A DNA stretch of 64,000 nt from Phaeobacter sp. J2-8 (GCF_022867865.1 NZ_JALIEC010000001.1:186001-250000), one strand, 5' to 3'; shown: positions 54,098-63,403, counted from the first letter of the stretch. The notes: generated by a model not told the origin, from the letters alone. Program-made: numbers and translations.

Positions 54098-55290
54098 AGA
54101 TGACATCGCGCGCGGCGAAATTGGCGGCACTTGCCACGGCTTTGGTGGCGCATGGGGCATTGGCATTGTCGCTGGTGACACCAGAGAAGGCCCTGATGGA
54201 AGGGGCCAATGGCGCGGCAGAGGTGCGGCTTGGCAATGCGTTTGCCGATATGGTGGCGGGGGTTGCCACGCCTGAACCGGCCGAGGTTGAAACACCGCGC
54301 CCTGAGGTGGACACCGCCAAAGCGCAACAGCCCCCAGAGGCGGCGCAACCGGCGGAACCAGAGACATATGCCGAGGCCGCCGAACCGGTGCAACCCACAC
54401 CAGATGCCGAGGCCCGCCAGCCCGCCGAACGGGCACAAGCGGTTGAGGCCGCGCAAAAGGCAAAGGCGGCGCAAGCCACAGAGGTCGAACAGCCCGCACA
54501 GGCGCAAAACGCACCAGCGCCGACCGCCACCGAGGTTCCAGAGGATGTGAGAATTGCGCCGGGGCGCGCGGTCGCGGCTTTGCAACCGGTCAAGTCGGCC
54601 AAGCCTGCGAAAACGGTTGCCACGACCGCAACCGCCGCCGCCCCCGCGGCCTTGGCCCGCCCTGCGCCGCCGTTGATCCCGGACACGCCGGTGTCAGAGG
54701 TCGCGCCCCCGACAGAACCCCCAACCGACCCCCTGATCGAACCCCGGGCCGTGCCCCTGACCGGGACAGATCCAGAGGTTGCCACGGTGACCCGGTCCAA
54801 GCGTCCGAAAATGCGCAGTGCGGAATTTGCCGAAGCCCATAAACCCGCCACACCCCCGGCACCCGTCGCCCGCACGTCCCCCAAGAAGCAGCCGACAAAA
54901 ACCGCGGCGAAACCCAAGACCCCCAAGGGCAATGCGGCCCAGAACGCCCGCGCAGGCGTGGCCAATGGCACCGCCACGGCCAAGGCACAGCAAAGCGGCA
55001 GCGGCGGGCGCAAAAAATCCGCGGGCAACGCCGCGGTCAGCAACTATCCGGGGCTGGTCATGCGCAAACTGTCGCGGGTCGGCAAACCACGTGTGAACGC
55101 GCGCGGGGCAACGGTGGTGGCCTTTACCATCAGCGGCAGCGGCGGATTGGCCTCGGTCTCTGTCGCGCGCAGTTCGGGGTCTTCGGCGCTGGATTCCGCT
55201 GCCATGCAATTGGTCCGCCGCGCGGCACCCTTTCCGAAGCCACCCAGCGGCGCAAGGCGCGGGTTTTCGATCCAGATCAAGGGTCGTTAG
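54094..55290 (+). CDS. tonB: TonB energy transducer
   Basis: A 398-residue protein. One N-terminal membrane span (KLAALATALVAHGALALSL), a very long Pro/Ala/Glu/Lys-rich periplasmic linker (about residues 50-300, longer than in E. coli TonB) and a C-terminal domain: YPGLVMRKLSRVGKPRVNARG, VAFTISGSGGLASVSVARSSG and AAPFPKPPSGARRGFSI. It transmits ExbBD energy to HmuR and maybe other receptors. Last gene of the haem operon, ending 20 bases from the convergent rpiR gene. Confidence 0.9.
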   Translation: MKMTSRAAKLAALATALVAHGALALSLVTPEKALMEGANGAAEVRLGNAFADMVAGVATPEPAEVETPRPEVDTAKAQQPPEAAQPAEPETYAEAAEPVQPTPDAEARQPAERAQAVEAAQKAKAAQATEVEQPAQAQNAPAPTATEVPEDVRIAPGRAVAALQPVKSAKPAKTVATTATAAAPAALARPAPPLIPDTPVSEVAPPTEPPTDPLIEPRAVPLTGTDPEVATVTRSKRPKMRSAEFAEAHKPATPPAPVARTSPKKQPTKTAAKPKTPKGNAAQNARAGVANGTATAKAQQSGSGGRKKSAGNAAVSNYPGLVMRKLSRVGKPRVNARGATVVAFTISGSGGLASVSVARSSGSSALDSAAMQLVRRAAPFPKPPSGARRGFSIQIKGR

Positions 55291-55310
55291 TCGCCCGGTT
55301 AATCGCCCAG

Positions 55311-56246
55311 TCAATCACCAAGTGGCTGTGGCCCTGTCCGTCCGTGATAGGCGGTCAGGGACGTCTGAATGCGGCGCAGGTTTTCGGTGGCCTTGTGGGG
55401 CAGTGCCTGGGCCACCGACATGGCCAGCGCATCCACCAGGATAAGGTGAATGTAGCGTGACGCTGTGGGTTTGTGGATGTCGATATCCTCATGCACATCC
55501 ACCAGGATCGGGATGGTACAGGCCTTGGCCAGGCGCGTGTCCGGCTTGGTGATGCAGATCGTGGTTGCCCCATAGCCGTCGGCGATTTCCGCCGCGCTGA
55601 CGATGGCGTCGGCCTCGCCGCTGGCGGAAATCAGCAACAGCACATCACCGCCGGTCAGAGTCGCGGCCCGCATTTGCAGGATACAGCTGTCGTTCACCGC
55701 AAAAGAGGGCACGCCAAGACGGAAAAACCGGTTTGCCGCTTCTTGGGCAATCACCGATGACCCGCCGCTGATCCCGGCGCACAACAGATGGCGGCTGTCC
55801 AGCAGGGCCTGTTTCGCCAGATCCAGCGCATCGGTGTCCACCTGATCGCGCATTTCTATGGCCTTGGCAAAGATCGTGCACAGGATCTGATCAATCGCGC
55901 CATTGCCGGTCGGCGCGGAAAGACCGGGGGCGGCCGAAAGATATTGCTGGCTGACAGCCAGATTCTGCGCCAGCCGCAGCTTGAATTCGCGAAAGCCGTC
56001 ACAGCCCAGGGTGCGGCAGAACCGAATGACCGTCGGCGTGCTGACACCGCAATGGCCGGCAAGCTCGGCAATGGTCATGGCGCTGATGTCCTGAAGGTGG
56101 GCCTTGACGTAATCAGCGACCTTCTGTTCCTGCGTCGCCATTTTGCCGTCATGGCGATGCAGAGCCGAAATGACATCGGTAAAGCCAGATGTTCCCTTTT
56201 TCGGCGATAGGGTGTCTGCGCTTGGTTCGTTCTGTTTTTCTGCCAT
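55311..56246 (-). CDS. MurR/RpiR family transcriptional regulator
   Basis: 311 aa. N-terminal HTH_6 (MTIAELAGHCGVSTPTVIRFCRTLGCDGFREFKLRLAQ) and a C-terminal SIS sugar-phosphate isomerase-like domain (LLCAGISGGSSVIAQEAANRF, GDVLLLISASGEADAI). RpiR proteins sense phosphosugars or related metabolites. No sugar genes are next to it: the convergent tonB and the distant xdh/BMP importer are the nearest units, so a role in purine/nucleoside (ribose-derived) control is only a guess. Long untranslated region upstream. Confidence 0.87.
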   Translation of the reverse strand: MAEKQNEPSADTLSPKKGTSGFTDVISALHRHDGKMATQEQKVADYVKAHLQDISAMTIAELAGHCGVSTPTVIRFCRTLGCDGFREFKLRLAQNLAVSQQYLSAAPGLSAPTGNGAIDQILCTIFAKAIEMRDQVDTDALDLAKQALLDSRHLLCAGISGGSSVIAQEAANRFFRLGVPSFAVNDSCILQMRAATLTGGDVLLLISASGEADAIVSAAEIADGYGATTICITKPDTRLAKACTIPILVDVHEDIDIHKPTASRYIHLILVDALAMSVAQALPHKATENLRRIQTSLTAYHGRTGPQPLGD

Positions 56247-56588
56247 GGAATCCCAGTGTAACGCCGACGGGCGTGTACCTTAGGTAAGATATCAGGCTGG
56301 GCTTGCCCAGATGCCCGAGGTGAAAAGCTGGATCTGGAATGGGGGGGTAATTCTGTAACGGAGTTTGCTTGATGTGGCGGAGTTGGCGGGCATTTTCATG
56401 GTGCCTTGGCACCGGTCGCGGCAGAGATCCTGTATGCGGCGGGGGCGATGAAGGAAAATTGTGCAATCGAAGACGCCGCGATTTGCCGTGCGGCCGCAAA
56501 TCATGGTGGACGGCAAAGTCGAATTTTACGCCGTGGTTTACAAACCGTTTTCGGCATAAATTATCGGGCGGCGCATCCCCGTCCGACC

Positions 56589-56619
56589 AAAAAAACGCAT
56601 CCCCCGGGGTGCGGTTTTT
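56589..56619. terminator. Orphan bidirectional terminator-like hairpin
   Basis: A7 run (56589-56595), stem CGCA-T-CCC pairing GGG-TGCG (56596-56613, T56600 bulged), then GGTTTTT (T-run 56615-56619). No annotated gene ends here on either strand, so it may close an unannotated small transcript. Confidence 0.45.
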
Positions 56620-57025
56620 ACTCTGGACGATGTGCATTCATCTGCCGCATTTCCGCGAATTTCGAAACCAATTTCACCCTCAAATCAGCCGCGATTTCCG
56701 GTTTCAAAATCGGGATCTAAAATTGAAGCCCCCGTATTTGGACCGCCAAATTTGGGGAGGTCAATCCAGCGAATTGAAGCGATGGATGCTGGAAATTATA
56801 CGTGATTTTAGGTATCCTTTTGCGAAGAAAAAGGAATGCGCGACAAACGTCAGTGGGTCGTGTTGGAAAAGGATGTTCGAACAGGTTGCATGAAGCTTGT
56901 GGCAACTTGATACTGGTAAGCGTCAGTTTTTTGGGAAATGCAGCTAAAGCGAGAAAATAAAATTGCACGTCAGGGTAATAGGTTGTGAATTCCGCCGACG
57001 ATTGCGCTGGACACAAATTAATGAA

Positions 57026-57054
57026 TTGACTGGAAATTCACGATCAAATAACGA
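57026..57054 (+). promoter_or_regulatory. Putative promoter of the H-NS-like gene
   Basis: TTGACT (57026-57031), 17-base spacer, TAACGA (57049-57054), 36 bases before the start codon. The -35 is good and the -10 weak. GGAG at 57082-57085 is the ribosome site. Confidence 0.4.
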
Positions 57055-57090
57055 TCATCAATGTTACATTGACAAGGTATCGGAGATGAC

Positions 57091-57402
57091 ATGTCGGAAA
57101 TAAACCTTGACGGAATGTCTCTGAAAGAACTGAAGCAGCTGCAAAAGAACGTAGCAAAAGCAATCAGCACTTTTGAAGACAGAAAGAAAAAAGAAGCGCT
57201 CGCAGCGCTGGAAGCAAAAGCCGCGGAGATGGGGTTCTCTCTATCTGATCTGACAAGTGGCAAAGGTGGAAAGATTTCCACTCCGAAATATCGCAATCCC
57301 GAAAACATTGATCAGACGTGGACCGGCCGTGGCCGTAAACCGGGCTGGTTTGTGGCTGCATTGGAAGAGGGCGTTTCGCCCGAGACCATGTTGATTTCCT
57401 GA
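57091..57402 (+). CDS. H-NS family nucleoid-associated protein, HvrA type
   Basis: A 103-residue xenogeneic-silencing type protein. N-terminal coiled coil for oligomerisation (SLKELKQLQKNVAKAISTFEDRKKKEALAALEAKAAEMGF). C-terminal DNA-binding motif: PKYRNPENIDQTWTGRGRKPGWF, the H-NS/HvrA core with TWTGRGRKP. In Rhodobacter, HvrA modulates photosynthesis and nitrogen-fixation genes; here it is best read as a general AT-binding regulator. Monocistronic, with a terminator downstream. Confidence 0.9.
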   Translation: MSEINLDGMSLKELKQLQKNVAKAISTFEDRKKKEALAALEAKAAEMGFSLSDLTSGKGGKISTPKYRNPENIDQTWTGRGRKPGWFVAALEEGVSPETMLIS

Positions 57403-57495
57403 CGGGTATTTGTGGCGGATGTGCCATCCGCATTGCTACCCTGGAGTGAGACCTGGGAAGGCTTTCGTTGGCGACATTCGTAACGTGAATTAACG

Positions 57496-57525
57496 AGCCC
57501 CTGATGCCAGGCATTGGGGGCTTTT
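57496..57525 (+). terminator. Intrinsic terminator of the H-NS-like gene
   Basis: Stem AGCCCC (57496-57501) with GGGGCT (57517-57522), extended inside by GATGCC/GGCAT pairing, then TTTT. About 95 bases after the stop codon. Confidence 0.65.
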
Positions 57526-57744
57526 GATATTTTGGACGCTGGAAAGCTGTGCTTGCCCCATGACGTGGCCAAGAGGGGCGCGTCACGCAGGACAGGCCGC
57601 GCAGCGCAGCGAGAAACGGGCCTTCAGGCTGTCAGGCGCCATTTGAGAGATGACCCCTTTAACGGCCACGAGCGGCGAAAATATCGCCGCTCGCGTTCTT
57701 TTATAACCTCACCCGCCCGGATGGTCCGGCGGATCGGGGCAAAA
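57526..57744. other. Intergenic region with a second terminator-like hairpin
   Basis: No protein gene seen. At 57669-57693 lies a perfect 10-bp stem (CGAGCGGCGA with TCGCCGCTCG, loop AAATA), followed on the + strand by CGTTCTTTT, so it could end a + strand RNA starting after the H-NS terminator. On the minus strand it lies past the BMP gene stop but lacks a T-run in that direction. A small RNA in 57530-57705 is possible; I see no known family. Confidence 0.45.
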
Positions 57745-58818
57745 TCAGTTCGGGATGTCGCCGGTCAGACCTTCGACATAGAAATCCATGCCCGCCAGCG
57801 TGCCGTCGTCAGCGGTTTCGCCCTCGGCCAGCCAGTCAGAGCCGTCCTGCTTTTTGATCGGCCCGGTAAAGGGATGATATTCGCCCGACGCAATCGCGTC
57901 TTTCATTGCCAACGCCTCGGCCTTGACCTCGGCTGGGACCGCATCGGAAATCTCGCCAATGCCCACCATGCCCGGCCCAATGCCGTCCCAGGTGTCGGTG
58001 CTTTCCCATGTGCCATCCTTCACCGCCTGAACGCGGGCGATGTAATACGGGGCCCAATCGTCGATGATCGACGACACGCGCGGCAGCGGTGCATATTCAC
58101 CCATGTCCGACGCCTGCCCAAAGGTGATGACATTGCCGGCCTTTTCCGCTGCGGCCTGTGGCGCGGTGGAATCGGTGTGTTGCAGGATCACATCCGCACC
58201 CTGTTCGATCAATGCGTTGGCGGCATCGGCCTCTTTTGCGGGATCAAACCAAGTGTAGGCCCAAACGACCGAAAATTCGACGTCCGGGTTTACCTTCTTG
58301 GCGTGAAGATAGGCCGAGTTGATGCCGCGAATAACCTCTGGGATCGGGAAGGACGCAATATAACCGATCTTGTTGGTCTTGGTCATCTTGCCCGCGATAT
58401 GGCCCTGAATGGCACGGCCTTCATAGAAACGGGCTGAATAGGTGCTGACGTTATCGGCGCGTTTGTACCCCGTCGCATGTTCGAATTTCACATTCGGGAA
58501 TTTCGAAGCCACATTGATTGTCGGATCCATATACCCGAACGAAGTGGTAAAGATGATGTCGGCGCCACCCAGCGCCATTTGCGTCATCGCGCGTTCACTG
58601 TCGGCACCTTCGGGCACGCTTTCCTGAAACACGGTTTCGACGGCATCACCAAAGTGTTCTTCAACCGCCAGACGGCCTTGGTTGTGTTCGTAGGTCCAGC
58701 CACCATCGCCTACGGGTCCGACAAAGATAAAGCCAACCTTGGTTTTGTCCTGAGCGATGGCCGTGCCGGCCAAGCCCAGTGCCAGAGCTGCGCTGGCAAG
58801 AAGGGTTCTGCGGTTCAT
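57745..58818 (-). CDS. BMP family ABC transporter substrate-binding protein
   Basis: Periplasmic binding protein of the basic membrane protein/PnrA type, which take up nucleosides and related purines. 357 aa from ATG at 58818: GGGGAG lies seven bases before it, making it preferable to the start at 58833. Signal peptide ends at TAIAQ. Family motifs: KVGFIFVGPVGDGGWTYEHNQG, ADIIFTTSFGYMDPTI, RFYEGRAIQGHIAGKMTKTNKIGYIASFPIPEVIRGINSA, and DVILQHTDSTAP. Last gene of the xdh-importer operon. Confidence 0.88.
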   Translation of the reverse strand: MNRRTLLASAALALGLAGTAIAQDKTKVGFIFVGPVGDGGWTYEHNQGRLAVEEHFGDAVETVFQESVPEGADSERAMTQMALGGADIIFTTSFGYMDPTINVASKFPNVKFEHATGYKRADNVSTYSARFYEGRAIQGHIAGKMTKTNKIGYIASFPIPEVIRGINSAYLHAKKVNPDVEFSVVWAYTWFDPAKEADAANALIEQGADVILQHTDSTAPQAAAEKAGNVITFGQASDMGEYAPLPRVSSIIDDWAPYYIARVQAVKDGTWESTDTWDGIGPGMVGIGEISDAVPAEVKAEALAMKDAIASGEYHPFTGPIKKQDGSDWLAEGETADDGTLAGMDFYVEGLTGDIPN

Positions 58819-58870
58819 TTGGATACTCCCCAATGTGGTTGTTCAATATGGTCTTTTGTTTGGTTTGGCC

Positions 58871-59794
58871 TCAGTGCGAGGCATGGAATGCGCGGCCGAG
58901 TGAGGCCGGTGCGCCGTGGTATCCCCGCGCTGAAATAACGACCAGCACCAGGATTGTTATCAGATACGGTGACATCGACAAGTACTCGACCGGGAGGCTT
59001 GTGCCCGCCGCTTGCAGGTTCAACTGCAAGACGGTGACGCCGCCAAAAAGATACGCACCGATCAGCACGCGCCAGGGTTTCCAGCTGGCAAAAACCACAA
59101 TCGCCAGCGCGATCCAACCGGCCCCGGCGGTCATGCCTTCGGTCCATTGCGGCACCCGCACCAGCGAAAGATAGGCCCCGCCAAGCCCGGAACAGGCCCC
59201 GCCAAAGGCAATTGCCATCATGCGGATATGCACCACCTTGTAGCCCAGCGCATGCGCGGCATCATGGCTTTCGCCGACGGCGCGCAGGATCAATCCGGCA
59301 CGGGTGAATTTCAGCACCGCCCAGACGGCGGCGATCATGGCAATCGAGACGTAAACCATGATGTCATGCTGGAACAACATCGGCCCGATGACCGGAATGT
59401 CGCCCAGCACCGGGATATGCAGATCCGCCAGGCTGGGGGCCTTCATCCCCTCATAGGGTTTGCCGATCAGCGATGACAGCCCCAGCCCGACCAATGTCAG
59501 GCCCAGCCCGGTCGCCACCTGATTGGACAAGAGATATTGCGTCAGGAACCCAAAGCTCAGCGACAAAAGCGCCGAGGCCAGGGCCGCCGCCGCAAAACCC
59601 AGCAAGGGCGAGCCTGTGTTGACCGCGACGGCAAAACCGACCACCGCGCCAGTGATCATCATGCCCTCGACGCCCAGGTTCAGCACGCCTGATTTTTCCG
59701 TCACCAGTTCGCCAATTGCGGCCAAAAGGATCGGCGTGGCCGACACCATGAGCGAGGCAACCAGAAGGATCGGATTGATTGTGCCAAAGTCCAT
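58871..59794 (-). CDS. Nucleoside/purine ABC transporter permease (second)
   Basis: About 307 aa, BPD_transp_2 family, around nine or ten spans. GVLNLGVEGMMITGAVVGFAV is the family signature, with VGESHDAAHALGYKVVHIRMMAIAFGGACSGLGGAYLSL near the C-terminal third (the EAA-like loop). ATG at 59794 overlaps the stop of the other permease by one base (TAATG). Co-transcribed with the ATPase and binding protein. Confidence 0.9.
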   Translation of the reverse strand: MDFGTINPILLVASLMVSATPILLAAIGELVTEKSGVLNLGVEGMMITGAVVGFAVAVNTGSPLLGFAAAALASALLSLSFGFLTQYLLSNQVATGLGLTLVGLGLSSLIGKPYEGMKAPSLADLHIPVLGDIPVIGPMLFQHDIMVYVSIAMIAAVWAVLKFTRAGLILRAVGESHDAAHALGYKVVHIRMMAIAFGGACSGLGGAYLSLVRVPQWTEGMTAGAGWIALAIVVFASWKPWRVLIGAYLFGGVTVLQLNLQAAGTSLPVEYLSMSPYLITILVLVVISARGYHGAPASLGRAFHASH

Positions 59795-60875
59795 TATGCG
59801 GCCTCCCCCTGTCCGAATTGGACGCGGTAATTGGTGAATACATCCGTCGCCAGCAAGAAGAACAGCAACATGCCCTGAAACAATTGGATCGCCGCGCCGG
59901 GCAGGCCCAAATTGCTCTGCGCCGCTTCGCCACCGATATAGGTCAGCGCCATCAACAACCCGGCCAACAGGATGCCCACCGGATGCAGCCTGCCAGAAAG
60001 GCCACGATAATCGCGGTAAAGCCGTAGCCGGAGTTGAAGTCGATGGTGATCTGCCCCGCCGGGCCTGCGACCTCAAACAATCCGGCCATACCAGCCAATG
60101 CGCCCGACAGACCAAGACAGAACAGGATCACCCGTGCGGGTTTCACCCCGGCGAACCTTGCGGCGCGTGGCGCTTCGCCGGTCAGGCGGATGTGAAAGCC
60201 ACGTATGTGGCGGGTCAGCAGGACATAGGCGAAAATCACCGCAATAAAGGCGGCGATCACACCCCAATGCATGCCGGTCCCGGCAATGATTTCGGTATTG
60301 GCGGCGCTTTCATATTGCTGAAGATTGCGCGAACCGGGAAACCCGCGCCCTTCGGGGTTTTTCAACAGCCCAGAGGCCACAGAGGCAAGCCAGGCTTCGG
60401 CCACATAGACCAGCATCAGCGAGACCAGAATTTCATTGGTGCCGAATTTGGTCTTCAGGATGGCCGGGATCATGCCCCAGGCCCAACCGCCAAGCGCCCC
60501 GGCAAGGATCATCAGCGGAAAAATGATGAAACTGTCGAGCGGGTAAAAGGCCAACCCGACACCAGCACCGGCAATCGCCCCCATGATATACTGGCCTTCG
60601 GCGCCGATATTCCAGATCCCCGCGCGAAAGCCGATGGACAGACCGATCGCAATCAGGATCAGCGGCCCGGCCTTGATCAGCAATTGCCCACGATAATAAA
60701 ACGCAAATTCGCCAAAGATCGGATCCCAGAAAATCGTGCGGATCGCCTCTAGCGGCGGTTTGCCCAGGGCGGCAAACATGATGCCGCCGACAATCATGGT
60801 CAGCAACACCGCCAGCAACGGGGTGACAGCGGTCCAAAACCGCGAAGGCTGGGGCCGTTTGACGAGGTGGATCAT
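59794..60875 (-). CDS. Nucleoside/purine ABC transporter permease (first; frameshifted)
   Basis: BPD_transp_2 family membrane subunit. GFRAGIWNIGAEGQYIMGAIAGAGVGL and GEAPRAARFAGVKPARVILFCLGLSGALAGMAG are the signatures. The frame breaks near 59988; adding one base (C on the coding strand) gives TAIIVAFLAGLHPVGILLAGLLMALTYIGGEAAQ and the true end FGQGEAA, total about 360 aa. It pairs with the next permease to form the channel. Confidence 0.85.
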
Positions 60876-60944
60876 GTCCGGCCCTCCGAATTTGCAAATT
60901 TCTTTACCGAAATCGGGTCTGCCAATGCTGGCGTTGTGCGTCGA

Positions 60945-62468
60945 TCAAGCCGTTGCATGGGCCATCTCCATATCATGTGCGCCACCCATCATCAGGCCGA
61001 TTTCATCCACCGTCAGACCCTGTACCGGGCGAATGTCCGACAATCGGCCTTCGTTCAACGCGCCAAACCGGTCGGCCACTTCCATCAATTCATCCAGATC
61101 CTGACTGATCACCACCACGGCTGCGCCCTGGGCCGCAAGGTCCAGAAGCGCCTGTCGGATTGCCGCCGCCGCCGCCGCATCCACGCCCCAGGTCGGCTGG
61201 TTCACCACCAGAACCTGCGGTCGTTGCAGCACCTCGCGGCCAATGACAAATTTCTGAAGATTGCCGCCCGACAACGCCCGCGCCGCGGTGCCCGCACCGG
61301 GCGTGCGCACATCAAAGGCCTCGATCACCTGTTCGGCAAATCCGGTGGCCTTGGGCCAGTTCAGAAATCCTTTCTTCATCAACCCTTGACGCGCTGCCGC
61401 CGTCAGCATGGCGTTTTCCGTCAGGCTCATGTCCGGGGCCGCCGCATGGCCCAATCGTTCCTCTGGCGCGGACAATAATCCGGCTTTGCGCCGTGCTTCG
61501 GGGCCTTGGGTGCCGACCGGCGCGCCATCAAAGGACACCATTTGCGCCTCGGTCAGGATTTCACCGGAAATCGCGGCCAGGAATTCATCCTGTCCGTTGC
61601 CCGCCACGCCGCCAATGCCCAGAACCTCGCCTGCGCGCACCTCGAATGAGATATCTTTGAGCGATGTGCCGAATTCGCCGGGGGATTTGGCCGACAGACC
61701 GTCCACTTTCAACCGCACCTCGCCAAACTCCTTGGTGGCGCGTTGCACCGCATCAAACGACGCCCCGACCATCATTTCCGCCAGCGCCCGCGCGGTGGTG
61801 TCGCGTGGGGTACAGGTCGCGACGACCTGCCCACGGCGCAGGATTGTCGCGCTTTCGCAGATTGTGCGGATTTCTTCCAGCTTGTGAGAAATATACAGGA
61901 TTGCCGTGCCTTCGTCCGACAGTTTGCGCAGCGTCTGAAACAGGATTTCGACCTCTTGCGGCGTCAGAACCGAGGTCGGCTCATCCATGATCAACAGGCG
62001 CGGATCTTGCAGAAGACAGCGGATGATTTCGACCCGCTGGCGTTCACCGGCCGACAACCCGCCAACCGTGCGGTCGGGATCAAGCGGCAGACCATAGGTT
62101 TCCGACACGTCGCGGATCTGCTGGGCCAGATCGCGGGGCTTGGGCGGATTTTCCATGCCAAGCGCGACGTTTTCAGCAACGGTCAGCGCCTCGAACAGGG
62201 AAAAATGCTGAAACACCATCGCCACACCAGAGCCACGGGCCGCATGTGGGTTTGGCGGGGCAAAGGCCGCGCCGTTCAGCATCATGCTGCCGCTGTCCGG
62301 TTTCACCAGACCATAGATCATTTTGACCAGCGTGGATTTGCCCGCGCCGTTTTCACCCAAAAGCGCATGCACCTCGCCCTTGCCCACCGAAAAGGACACA
62401 TCGGAATTGGCGATCACACCGGGATAGGCCTTGGTCAGCCCTTTGATATCCAACAGGGTCTCTCTCAT
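60945..62468 (-). CDS. Nucleoside/purine ABC transporter ATPase with two ABC domains
   Basis: 507 aa with tandem ABC modules, as in simple-sugar and nucleoside importers. Domain 1: Walker A LGENGAGKST, signature LSAGERQRVE, Walker B LLIMDEPTSVLT. Domain 2 (from about residue 260): degenerate Walker A GVAGNGQDEF, signature LSGGNLQKFVIGRE, Walker B VLVVNQPTWGVD. Loss of the canonical Walker A in the second domain is normal for this family. ATG overlaps the xdhC stop by four bases, joining importer and xanthine dehydrogenase genes in one operon. Confidence 0.92.
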   Translation of the reverse strand: MRETLLDIKGLTKAYPGVIANSDVSFSVGKGEVHALLGENGAGKSTLVKMIYGLVKPDSGSMMLNGAAFAPPNPHAARGSGVAMVFQHFSLFEALTVAENVALGMENPPKPRDLAQQIRDVSETYGLPLDPDRTVGGLSAGERQRVEIIRCLLQDPRLLIMDEPTSVLTPQEVEILFQTLRKLSDEGTAILYISHKLEEIRTICESATILRRGQVVATCTPRDTTARALAEMMVGASFDAVQRATKEFGEVRLKVDGLSAKSPGEFGTSLKDISFEVRAGEVLGIGGVAGNGQDEFLAAISGEILTEAQMVSFDGAPVGTQGPEARRKAGLLSAPEERLGHAAAPDMSLTENAMLTAAARQGLMKKGFLNWPKATGFAEQVIEAFDVRTPGAGTAARALSGGNLQKFVIGREVLQRPQVLVVNQPTWGVDAAAAAAIRQALLDLAAQGAAVVVISQDLDELMEVADRFGALNEGRLSDIRPVQGLTVDEIGLMMGGAHDMEMAHATA

Positions 62469-63403
62469 GCGCGGTTCTCCCTTGCGGCGGTCTGGGGCTC
62501 TGTTCGGTTCAGGTAACGGGCCGCCACCCCCACAGCAATGGCATGCGGATGTTTGCCCAATCCGGGGTCGCCAATCGGACAGGTGATGCGCGCTATTTGG
62601 GCATCACTATGTCCCAAGGCGGCAAGCCGCGACCGGAAGCGCGCCCATTTGGTGACAGATCCGATCAATCCGGCGCTGGCAAAGCCATGGGTCAATGCGG
62701 CGTGGCACAGCGCCAGATCCAGCGCGTGCGAATATGTCAGGATCAGGTGATGCGCGGTTTTCGGGGCATGGGGCATCAAAGCGGCCGGGTCAGCGACAGG
62801 GACCACAGTGACCGACGTGGGGTGGGCGTCGGGAAAGCGCGCTGCGGCGGTGTCGACCCAGGTGATCGCCATGCCCGGCAGCGGGGCCAGAACGTCGACC
62901 AGGGCACGGCCCACATGGCCCGCGCCCCAGATCCAGATTTGGAAATCCGGGGTCAAAATTGGCTCGATAAACCATGAACCATGAAGTCCCGCCGTCACCG
63001 GCGCGCCCGCGTTGCGCAGGTCGGTTTCGGCTCGGAAAATCGCCAGCGGTTTCGCACCTTTGCCACGTGCAAAGACCCCAGTTTCCGGCACATCGTCCAG
63101 GCGCGGGGCGTCATAAACCTCGGTCAGGAGGGTCAACGCGCCACCGCAGCATTGCCCCAGTTCCGGCCCCAGGGGGTGGCGGGTCAACTGATCCGGCGCT
63201 TGCCCGGTCAGGGCGTCGCGCGCCGCAAGTGTCGCGGCATATTCCAAAGCGCCGCCGCCAATGGTGCCGCTTTGCCCATCTGCCCAGACCAGCATCGCGG
63301 CCCCCACTTCGCGCGGGGATGACCCGGCAATCGCGGCAATCACCACGCGGGCGACCCGGCCCTTGTCGGCAACCACATCACACAGGCCTGTGCGGTCAAA
63401 CAT
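62465..63403 (-). CDS. xdhC: Xanthine dehydrogenase accessory protein XdhC
   Basis: Molybdenum-cofactor chaperone that inserts sulfurated cofactor into xanthine dehydrogenase. 312 aa from ATG at 63403. N-terminal XdhC domain: SSPREVGAAMLVWADGQSGTIGGGALEY and GPELGQCCGGALTLLTE. Rossmann part: IWIWGAGHVGRALVDVLAPLPG and LILTYSHALDLALCHAAL; CPIGDPGLGKHPHAIAVGVAA near the end. It overlaps xdhB by eight bases. Confidence 0.92.
   Translation of the reverse strand: MFDRTGLCDVVADKGRVARVVIAAIAGSSPREVGAAMLVWADGQSGTIGGGALEYAATLAARDALTGQAPDQLTRHPLGPELGQCCGGALTLLTEVYDAPRLDDVPETGVFARGKGAKPLAIFRAETDLRNAGAPVTAGLHGSWFIEPILTPDFQIWIWGAGHVGRALVDVLAPLPGMAITWVDTAAARFPDAHPTSVTVVPVADPAALMPHAPKTAHHLILTYSHALDLALCHAALTHGFASAGLIGSVTKWARFRSRLAALGHSDAQIARITCPIGDPGLGKHPHAIAVGVAARYLNRTEPQTAARENRA

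Larger units (their letters stand above)
56247..57090. other. Long AT-rich intergenic region before the H-NS gene
   Basis: About 840 bases, visibly richer in A and T than its surroundings. Overlapping open frames on both strands (up to about 170 codons) show no domain, ribosome site or consistent composition and I do not accept them. It contains a terminator-like hairpin (56589-56619) and the putative promoter of the H-NS gene at its right end. AT-rich stretches near H-NS-family genes are often autoregulatory targets; that is inference. Confidence 0.55.

Noticed and set aside
56149-56893. Several open frames of 100-174 codons in the gap before the H-NS gene
   Set aside because: They overlap each other on both strands and have no ribosome site, domain or signal; composition is like random AT-rich sequence.
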